Part shown: positions 57,904 to 64,000 of the stretch, in pieces | Position numbering within the stretch: the first letter of the stretch is position 1 | Layout: every line of letters begins with the position of its first letter | Source: Myxococcaceae bacterium | GTDB taxonomy: Bacteria > Myxococcota > Myxococcia > Myxococcales > Myxococcaceae | Direction of reading: 5' to 3' | Assembly (NCBI GenBank): GCA_016793095.1 | Contig: JAEUJQ010000046.1 | Location: 1-64,000, forward strand | DNA: 64,000 bases | The notes under the pieces: model-generated | Told to the model about the DNA's origin: nothing | The model's input: only the letters and a program-made list of their open reading frames with translations | The model's database searches: none | Translations under genes and position numbers: made by a program

Positions 57904-58967
57904 TCGCGCATCAACGTCGCGCCCCAGTGGTAGCCCGCGCCGAGGCCGACGAAGCAGACGAGATCGCCCTTCTTGATGCGGCCAGCCTTCCGGCACTCGT
58001 CGTACGCGATGGGGATCGTCGCGGCCGTCGTGTTCCCGTACCGCTGGATGTTGTTGTACACGCGGTCGTCGGGCAGCTTGAGCGCCTTCTGCACCCCCTC
58101 GGAGATGCGCAGGTTCGCCTGGTGCGGGATGAGCAGGTTGATGTCGTCGAGCTTCACGCCCGCCTTCGCGCAGACCTCGAGCACCGCCTCGGGCATTCGC
58201 GTCACCGCCATCTTGAAGACGTTGCGGCCGTCCATCACCGGCACGAACCGACCCTCGCGCACGTGCTCCTCGGAGAAGTACGGGCGATAGGCGAAGCCGG
58301 CCGACGGCACGTAGAGCGCCTCGGGGTTCTTGCCGTCCGAGTGCAGCGAGAAGCCCAGCAGGCCGCGCTGCGGATCATCGGTGGGGCCCATCACCACGGC
58401 GCCGGCCGCATCGCCGAAGAGGACGAGCAGGTGGCGGAACTTCGAGTTCCAGTCGCGCTCTTCCTGGCTGATCGCCTCGTTCGAACGGCCCATCACCACG
58501 TCCCACCCCTTCTTGCTGAAGGGCATGAACCCGGAGTGGATCTCGGCGCCGATGAACAACAGCCGCTTCGCCTGGCCGGCGCGGATGAGCGCGTCGCAGA
58601 CCTGCAGGCCGTAGACGAAGCCTGAGCACTGCTGGCGGATGTCGAGCGCAGGGATGTGGCCGAGGCCGAGCTTCGACTGCACCAGGCTGCCGAGGCCGGG
58701 GAAGTAGTAGTCCGGCGTCATGGTGGCGACGACGATGTAGTCGATCTCCTCGGCCTTCACGTTCGCGTCGGCCAGCGCCTTCTTCGCTGCCCCCACGGCG
58801 AGATCGCTCGTGGCCGTGCCCTCGTTCACGAAGTAGCGCTCCTGAATGCCCGAGCGCTCGCGGATCCACTCGTCCGACGTGTCACACACCTTCGACATGC
58901 GCTCGTTGGGCACCAACGTCTCGCCCGTGACGAAGCCCGACCCGAAGATCCTGGTGAACGCCTGCAT
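57900..58967 (-). CDS. fabH: 3-oxoacyl-ACP synthase III
   Basis: FabH (355 aa) condenses an acyl-CoA with malonyl-ACP to begin fatty-acid synthesis. The catalytic Cys is C114 (RQQCSGFVYGLQ), with the His in LIPHQANLRI and the Asn in RYGNTTAATIP. TSDEWIRERSGI is the usual N-terminal motif. ATG 58967 fits; the frame upstream overlaps a divergent gene. It stands apart from other fab genes, so a specialised KAS III (for example for branched or secondary lipids) is possible. Confidence 0.92.
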   Translation of the reverse strand: MQAFTRIFGSGFVTGETLVPNERMSKVCDTSDEWIRERSGIQERYFVNEGTATSDLAVGAAKKALADANVKAEEIDYIVVATMTPDYYFPGLGSLVQSKLGLGHIPALDIRQQCSGFVYGLQVCDALIRAGQAKRLLFIGAEIHSGFMPFSKKGWDVVMGRSNEAISQEERDWNSKFRHLLVLFGDAAGAVVMGPTDDPQRGLLGFSLHSDGKNPEALYVPSAGFAYRPYFSEEHVREGRFVPVMDGRNVFKMAVTRMPEAVLEVCAKAGVKLDDINLLIPHQANLRISEGVQKALKLPDDRVYNNIQRYGNTTAATIPIAYDECRKAGRIKKGDLVCFVGLGAGYHWGATLMRE

Positions 58968-59001
58968 GCCGACCTCGATTCCTGAGAAGAAAGACGGGCG
59001 G

Positions 59002-59030
59002 CTTATCGATTGACCCTGCTCATGGCGCAA
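59002..59030 (-). promoter_or_regulatory. Putative promoter of fabH
   Basis: On the minus strand TTGCGC (59030-59025), 17 bp, then GATAAG (59007-59002), with about 35 bp to the ATG. A GAGG-type ribosome-binding site lies just ahead of the start. Confidence 0.4.
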
Positions 59031-59094
59031 GCACCCCGAGACGACACGTTGCGTCAGCGCCTCCCATGGCCTGCGACCTGCAATCACCCTGCGC

Positions 59095-59478
59095 GTGAAG
59101 GCGAAGCGAGTCGTCGAGACCACGGTGGAAGAGAGCGGACCGGCCATGGGTGCGCAGGCGGAGTCGCTGCTGGCGTTGTGCGGCGCCAGCGTGCGGGACG
59201 GGCAGGTGTTGATCGTCCAGCGCGCGGGGGTGGTGCTGGGCGTTGGCGTCCTGCGGCTCGCGGCGCCAGACGCCGAGATCGTCGCCCTCGTCACCGATCC
59301 CAACTACCGACACCACGGCGTGGGCCGGCTGCTGGTTCGAGAGATGGCGCGCCGGGCGCGGGTCGCAGGCTGTGCCCGGCTGCGCGTGCGCCTGCGCCGC
59401 AGCGACGACGCTCCGCTCGCCTTCTTCGCGCGCCTGGGCTTCGAAGACACCCACGTCGCGTTCGATCTGCCGCTGTGA
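59095..59478 (+). CDS. GNAT family N-acetyltransferase
   Basis: This 127-aa protein has the acetyl-CoA motif A region IVALVTDPNYRHHGVGRLLVREMARRAR and a late motif B segment FFARLGFEDTHVAFDL. The substrate is not predictable. The start is GTG 59095; no better start with a ribosome site was found. The next gene starts 22 bp downstream. Confidence 0.8.
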   Translation: MKAKRVVETTVEESGPAMGAQAESLLALCGASVRDGQVLIVQRAGVVLGVGVLRLAAPDAEIVALVTDPNYRHHGVGRLLVREMARRARVAGCARLRVRLRRSDDAPLAFFARLGFEDTHVAFDLPL

Positions 59479-59500
59479 AGGTGGCAGAAGCGGTGGCCGC

Positions 59501-60670
59501 GTGAAGCACCTGTTCGCCCTCGACCCCGACGTCATCTTCCTGAACCACGGCAGCTTCGGCGCGTGTCCGAGGGTGGTGCTGGCGGAACAACAGCGCCTGC
59601 GGGACCGCCTCGAGGCTGAGCCCGTGCGCTTCTTCATGCGCGAGTACGAGCCGATGCTGGACAGCGCCCGAGCCGCCCTGGGGCGCTTCCTGGGCTGCCA
59701 GGCCGACGATCTCGCCTTCGTCACCAACGCCACCACCGCGGTGAACTGCGTGCTGCGCAGCCAGCCGTTCTCGCCCGGCGACGAGCTGCTGCTGACGAAC
59801 CATGGCTACAACGCCTGCACCAACGTCGCGCGCTTCGTGGCGGAGCGGACGGGCGCACGCGTGACCGTCGCCCCGGTGCCCTTCCCTGTCACGTCGCCGG
59901 AGCAGCTCGTCGAGGCCGTGCTGGCGGCGGTGACGGCGAAGACGAAGCTCGCGCTGATCGACCACGTGACGAGCCCGACCGCCATCGTCTTCCCCATCGC
60001 GCCGCTCGTCCGCGCGCTCGAGGATCGAGGCGTCAGGGTGCTGGTGGACGGCGCCCACTCGCCCGGGCAGACCGCGCTCGCGCTCGACACGCTCGGCGCC
60101 TCGTACTTCACGGGCAACCTGCACAAGTGGACCTGCGCACCGAAGGGCGCGGCGTTTCTCCACGTGCGGCGAGACCTGCAGGCGGAGATCAGGCCTGCCA
60201 CCATCAGCCACGGCGCCAACGCCCAGCGCACCGATCGCAGCCGCTTCCGCGTCGAGTTCGACTGGCAGGGCACCCACGACCCGACGCCCTTCCTCACCGT
60301 GCCGTTCGCGCTCGACGCCGTCGGGGCGCTGGTGCCCGGCGGCTGGGACGAGGTTCGCCAGCGAGGCCACACCCTCGTCCTCGAGATGCGCGCGCTGGTG
60401 CTCGAGGCGGTCGGAGGCGCGCCTGCGGTGCCCGACGCGCTGATCGGCATGATGGCGACCGTGCCGCTGCCCGACGCGAAGACGGGCCAGGGGGCGCTGC
60501 CCGGCATGGGCGCGCTCGATCCGCTCCAGAACGCCCTCTGGGAGCGCCACCGCATCGAGGTGCCGATCTTCACCTTCGAGGGCCGTCGGTGCCTGCGCGT
60601 GTCAGCCCACCTGCACTCGTGCCTCGACGACGCGCGGGCGCTCGCGGCCGCGCTGCCCTCGCTCCTCTGA
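59501..60670 (+). CDS. Class V aminotransferase-like PLP enzyme
   Basis: This 389-aa enzyme matches isopenicillin-N-epimerase/cysteine-desulfurase-like fold type I: FLNHGSFGACPRVVL at the N-terminus, FVTNATTAVNCVLR, VDGAHSPGQ (PLP-binding Asp and His) and the Schiff-base Lys in TGNLHKWTCAPKG. Substrate is uncertain; epimerase, lyase and desulfurase members share this architecture. GTG 59501 is taken as start because family similarity begins at once. Confidence 0.85.
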   Translation: MKHLFALDPDVIFLNHGSFGACPRVVLAEQQRLRDRLEAEPVRFFMREYEPMLDSARAALGRFLGCQADDLAFVTNATTAVNCVLRSQPFSPGDELLLTNHGYNACTNVARFVAERTGARVTVAPVPFPVTSPEQLVEAVLAAVTAKTKLALIDHVTSPTAIVFPIAPLVRALEDRGVRVLVDGAHSPGQTALALDTLGASYFTGNLHKWTCAPKGAAFLHVRRDLQAEIRPATISHGANAQRTDRSRFRVEFDWQGTHDPTPFLTVPFALDAVGALVPGGWDEVRQRGHTLVLEMRALVLEAVGGAPAVPDALIGMMATVPLPDAKTGQGALPGMGALDPLQNALWERHRIEVPIFTFEGRRCLRVSAHLHSCLDDARALAAALPSLL

Positions 60671-60727
60671 CGCGGCGTCGGGAAAACGATGGGCGCAGGA
60701 GGAAGCCGGGGTAGTCTGCCCCCTCTC

Positions 60728-61648
60728 GTGAGCCGCTACGCCGCCATCGACATTGGGACGAACTCGGTGCTCCTGCTCGTCGCCGAGCGCGAGGCCGACG
60801 GGCGATGGCGCGCGCTCGAGGAGCGGGCCGAGATCACCCGCCTCGGCAAGGGCGTCGATCAGACGAAGCTGCTGTCGGCTGACTCCGTCGAGGCGACGCT
60901 CGAGGTCGTGGAGCGCTTCGCGGCGGAGGCCCGCACGCTCGGCGCGAAGGGCATCGCGGTGAGCGCCACCTCGGCCGCGCGCGACGCGACCAACGGTCGG
61001 CAGTTCCTCGACGCGGTGAACGCCAGGGCGCAGGTGAAGGTCGAAGTGCTGGCCGGAGACGAAGAGGCGCGGCTGTCGTTCGCCTCGGCGCACGCTGACT
61101 TCGGCGGCAAGGCGCCCCTCGTCGTCATCGACATCGGTGGAGGCTCGACCGAGTTCATCTTCGGCGAGCCCTCGGGCGCCATCTCGTTCCGCAGGAGCTT
61201 CGACGTCGGCGCCGTGCGCATGACCGAGCGCTTCATCCGCTCCGATCCGCCCGCGCCCGACGAGCTCGCCTCGATGGAGGCGGCGCTCCGCGACACCTTC
61301 GCCGCCCTGCCCCGCCCGCCGGTCGGCTTCCAGCTCGTCGGCGTCGCAGGCACGGTGACGACGGTGTGCGCGGTGGCGAAGAAGATCGAGCCCTACGACG
61401 CCGCCCTGGTGCACGGCGCGACGCTCAGCCGCGCTGACGTCGAGGCGACCGTCCAGCGGCTGGCCCACCTGCCGCTGCCGCTGCGCCGCACGATCCCCGG
61501 CCTGCAGCCGAAGCGCGCGGACGTGATCGTGGCTGGAGGCCTCATCCTTCGAACCGCCATCGACTGCCTCGACGCTGCCGGAGTGACCGTGAGTGATCGC
61601 GGGCTGCGCTGGGGGCTCCTCACCGACCGGTTCGGGAACGCTCCGTGA
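60728..61648 (+). CDS. Ppx/GppA family exopolyphosphatase
   Basis: This 306-aa protein has the ASKHA phosphate-1 loop AAIDIGTNSVLLLV, RLGKGVDQT, the SAARDA region, VVIDIGGGSTEFIF and VAGTVTT. It hydrolyses polyphosphate or pppGpp; the short form lacks the C-terminal HD-like domain of E. coli Ppx. GTG 60728 is preferred because the first strand of the fold starts there. It overlaps the transporter by 4 bp. Confidence 0.9.
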   Translation: MSRYAAIDIGTNSVLLLVAEREADGRWRALEERAEITRLGKGVDQTKLLSADSVEATLEVVERFAAEARTLGAKGIAVSATSAARDATNGRQFLDAVNARAQVKVEVLAGDEEARLSFASAHADFGGKAPLVVIDIGGGSTEFIFGEPSGAISFRRSFDVGAVRMTERFIRSDPPAPDELASMEAALRDTFAALPRPPVGFQLVGVAGTVTTVCAVAKKIEPYDAALVHGATLSRADVEATVQRLAHLPLPLRRTIPGLQPKRADVIVAGGLILRTAIDCLDAAGVTVSDRGLRWGLLTDRFGNAP

Positions 61649-62907
61649 GCCCCCCGGCGGGCGCCCCGCCCGCGCGCTCCGCGGCGCCTGGGGCCGTGTT
61701 CGCGCTCATCGTCCTGACGGCGATGAACATGCTGAACTACGTCGATCGCTGGGTGCCGTCGGCGGTGAAGTCGCTCTTCAAGGAAGACCTCTCGCTCACC
61801 GACGCCGAGACGAGCTGGCCCCTCACCGCCTTCGTCTTCGTGTACATGATCGCGAGCCCGATCTTCGGCGCGCTCGCCGAGACGAAGAACCGCAAGGTGC
61901 TCATCGCCGCCGGCGTCGCCGCGTGGTCGCTCGCCACGGCCGCCGCCGGCCTCGCCACCGGCTTCTGGTCGCTCCTCGTCGCGCGCGCGCTGGTCGGCGT
62001 CGGCGAGGCGGCCTATGCGACCCTCGCGCCGTCGGTGCTCGCGGACTTCTTCCCCCCCGAGAAGCGAAACCGCGTCTTCACCGTCTTCTACGTCGCGATC
62101 CCCGTGGGCTCGGCGCTGGGCTTCGTGCTGGGCGGGCTGCTCGGCACCGCGTACGGCTGGCGCACGGCCTTCTATGCCGTCGGGCTCCCTGGCCTCGCGG
62201 TGGCTGGCCTCGCGCTGCTCATGAGGGACCCGGTGCGCGGCGCGTTCGACGAGGCCCCGCCCCGCCAGGTGCCCTTCTCCGAGGCCGTTCGACTGCTGGT
62301 GCGGAACCCGATCTACGTCAACACCGTCGCCGGCTACACGCTCGTCACCTTCGCCACCGGCGGCATCGGCGACTGGTTCGCCGAGTTCCTGCATCGGGTG
62401 CGCGGCATGGGGCTCGAGCAGGCGACCTCGGCCATCGGCGCGTCGGCGGTGATCGGCGGCCTGCTCGGGACCGCCCTCGGCGGGCTGGTGGCCGATCGAC
62501 TCGTCGGCGTGACGCGCCAACCCTACCTCGCCGTCTCAGGCCTCTTCATGGTTCCGGCCACGCTGCTGGTGTGCCTCGCCCTGTTCGTGCTGCGCGACCC
62601 CTTCGCGATCGTGATCGCCGTCGTCGTCGCGCAGGTCTTCGTCTGGGCCTACAACGCGCCGGTCAACGCCCTGCTGGTGAACAGCGTCGAGCCGGGGCTC
62701 CGCGCGCGGGCCTTCGGCCTGTCGATCCTCTGCATCCACGCGCTGGGTGACGCCATCTCGCCGCCGATCATCGGCACCATCTCGGACGCGACGGGCAACC
62801 TCACCGGCGCGCTCGTCATCGTCCCCATCACCCTCGCGATCGGCGCCGTCATCTGGCTCTGGGGCTGGCGGAAGCTCGCCGAGCCGAAGGCCGCCCCTGC
62901 TGGCTGA
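61645..62907 (+). CDS. MFS transporter (spinster-like)
   Basis: This 420-aa protein has 12 predicted helices, the MFS loop 2-3 motif (FGALAETKNRKVL), NYVDRW in helix 1 and the conserved ALVGVGEAAYATLAPSVLADFFPPEKRN. The latter resembles spinster-type lipid/organic-anion transporters. Substrate unknown. The GTG start is coupled to the Ppx/GppA stop (GTGA). Confidence 0.88.
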   Translation: MSPPAGAPPARSAAPGAVFALIVLTAMNMLNYVDRWVPSAVKSLFKEDLSLTDAETSWPLTAFVFVYMIASPIFGALAETKNRKVLIAAGVAAWSLATAAAGLATGFWSLLVARALVGVGEAAYATLAPSVLADFFPPEKRNRVFTVFYVAIPVGSALGFVLGGLLGTAYGWRTAFYAVGLPGLAVAGLALLMRDPVRGAFDEAPPRQVPFSEAVRLLVRNPIYVNTVAGYTLVTFATGGIGDWFAEFLHRVRGMGLEQATSAIGASAVIGGLLGTALGGLVADRLVGVTRQPYLAVSGLFMVPATLLVCLALFVLRDPFAIVIAVVVAQVFVWAYNAPVNALLVNSVEPGLRARAFGLSILCIHALGDAISPPIIGTISDATGNLTGALVIVPITLAIGAVIWLWGWRKLAEPKAAPAG

Positions 62908-62965
62908 CTCGTTCAACTCCGCCGTCGCTCGGTCGGGCGCCTCGCGAATTCCGCCCGCCCTGCGC

Positions 62966-64000
62966 TCAGGTGCTGGCGTCGTCGAGCTTCGGCTTGAGCT
63001 CCTGCACGAGCGACTGGATCTCTTCCTGCAACCGCTCGCCGTGGAAGAGCAGGTGCTGCCTCAGGCTCGAGCGGTTCCCGATGCGCAGGAACGCCAGGGC
63101 GTCGTTGAGCGCCGCGCGCCGTCGCTCGAGGAAGTAGCGGGTGAAGAGCGCCAGCGGCAAGGCGCCCACCAGCGCGACCACCAGCCCCACCGTGCCGCCG
63201 ATGGCCCAGCCCCCAACGGACACCAGCGTCCACCACGCCGGCACCATGACGAGGGCCGAGACGAGCTTCAGCGTCGCGACCCGATCGCGTGACACCGGCG
63301 CCACCATCGCCAGCAGCCGCAGCGCCATGAAGGGCACGAAATAGAGCGCCACGCCGAGCGCGAAGAGCGGGAAGCCGAGCACCAGCGCGCCGAGGTTCCG
63401 CACCACGAACCACCCCACCTGCCGGCCGCGGTAGGTCACCCGCAGATCGCCCGGTGAGGCGTTGATCACCTCGAGGCGCGCGCGGAACGAGAGGATGTCT
63501 TCCTTGAGATCGTCGAAGCGATCAGGCTGCTCGTTGCGCAGCAGCGAGGCCCCCTTCGAGAAGAGCCGCAGGCGCTCCGGGTCCTTCTCGCGGTGGCCGT
63601 TGCGGAGCGCGAAGAGCTGGTCGGCGGTCTCGATGAGGCCGAGATCCTCCCAGTGCTCGAGGTTGATCGTCACCGAGCGCAGCGCCTCACCCACGCGATC
63701 GGTGAGCGATCGCACCCACTCCTGCTCGGCCTCGGGCGTGAGCTCAGCGACGGCCTCGACGAGCAGGGCCTGGCCGACCTCGATGTGCACGCGGCTCTTG
63801 AACCGGTGCTTCTGCTCGTAGGTGAGCCCGATGGGGATGATGCGCATCGCCTTGCCCTGCTTCGCGACCTTCAGCGCGATGCGGGCGCAGCCGGTCTTGA
63901 TCTCCGAGAGCTGCGGCGCCGAGTGCGACTTGCCTTCGGGGAAGATAGTGATGGCGCGGCTCGCCGCGAGCGCGTTGGCCGCGGTGTCGAGCGTGCCCTC
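62966..64000 (-). CDS. PlsC-type acyltransferase with membrane extension (5' end outside window)
   Basis: The frame is open to the window edge; 345 codons incl. stop are present. At the right edge IFPEGKSHSAPQL gives the PlsC motif III (FPEGxxS), and the HX4D motif lies off the window. After the acyltransferase core come ~120 helical residues, two or more hydrophobic segments (GALVLGFPLFALGVALYFVPF, GGTVGLVVALVGALPLALF) and a coiled-coil tail. Members acylate glycerophosphates; this long form may have another lipid acceptor. Confidence 0.85.
   Translation of the reverse strand, partial: EGTLDTAANALAASRAITIFPEGKSHSAPQLSEIKTGCARIALKVAKQGKAMRIIPIGLTYEQKHRFKSRVHIEVGQALLVEAVAELTPEAEQEWVRSLTDRVGEALRSVTINLEHWEDLGLIETADQLFALRNGHREKDPERLRLFSKGASLLRNEQPDRFDDLKEDILSFRARLEVINASPGDLRVTYRGRQVGWFVVRNLGALVLGFPLFALGVALYFVPFMALRLLAMVAPVSRDRVATLKLVSALVMVPAWWTLVSVGGWAIGGTVGLVVALVGALPLALFTRYFLERRRAALNDALAFLRIGNRSSLRQHLLFHGERLQEEIQSLVQELKPKLDDAST

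Overview
The window looks like chromosomal DNA of a high-GC Gram-negative bacterium, most likely a myxobacterium (Myxococcota). This is inferred from a full lipid A/LPS gene set, a Ser/Thr kinase with PEGA repeats, many small lipoproteins with Gly/Ser/Thr-rich linkers, heavy GTG start use and 4-bp ATGA/GTGA gene overlaps. No species can be named from the sequence alone.

Layout. 1-667: 5' end of a 16S rRNA gene (minus strand), its long leader with a boxA-like site, and a well-formed promoter. 678-9153 (minus): one tightly packed run, msbA-like exporter, waaA, a glycosyltransferase, lpxK, rfaE1, rfaE2, yicC, gmk, with lpxB divergent at 9208. A 122-bp tandem repeat between the glycosyltransferase and lpxK forms three chained 41-codon mini-ORFs. 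10377-16850: lipoprotein, PEGA kinase, polyprenol-phosphate mannosyltransferase, MarC protein, a two-gene orphan cassette and an acyl-CoA dehydrogenase. 16879-20485 (minus): an unusual three-gene unit with a double TauD-like oxygenase, a radical SAM enzyme and a nucleotidyltransferase-like protein. 20520-29333: SMP-30-like lipoprotein, elongasome genes rodA-mrdA-mreD-mreC without mreB, then ppiD, maf and yggS. 29633-40261: small regulatory or binding proteins, a secreted esterase that appears circularly permuted, an epimerase relic, DUF3108, an Spx/ArsC-like protein, DUF507, uvrC, a 2OG-Fe(II) oxygenase, a methyltransferase and Hsp20. 40393-45445: a type I secretion-like three-gene operon whose ABC protein has lost its ATPase motifs. 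45614-47337: a D/R-rich exported protein and a tocopherol-cyclase-like protein. 47354-51625: a divergent RNA-repair locus with a polynucleotide-kinase-like P-loop protein, an Rnl2-like RNA ligase and an 868-aa protein carrying four RNA-end-processing domains. 51630-64000: murI, a lipoprotein, tolQ-tolR-tolA/tonB-tolB, a PHB-depolymerase-like esterase, fabH, GNAT, a class V aminotransferase, Ppx/GppA, an MFS transporter and the 3' part of a PlsC acyltransferase.

Most of the window is housekeeping for envelope biogenesis (lipid A, Kdo, heptose, peptidoglycan elongation, Tol-Pal). The parts most worth experimental attention are the RNA-repair locus, the oxygenase/radical SAM unit, the transporter with a dead nucleotide-binding domain, the permuted esterase and the lpxK junction repeat.
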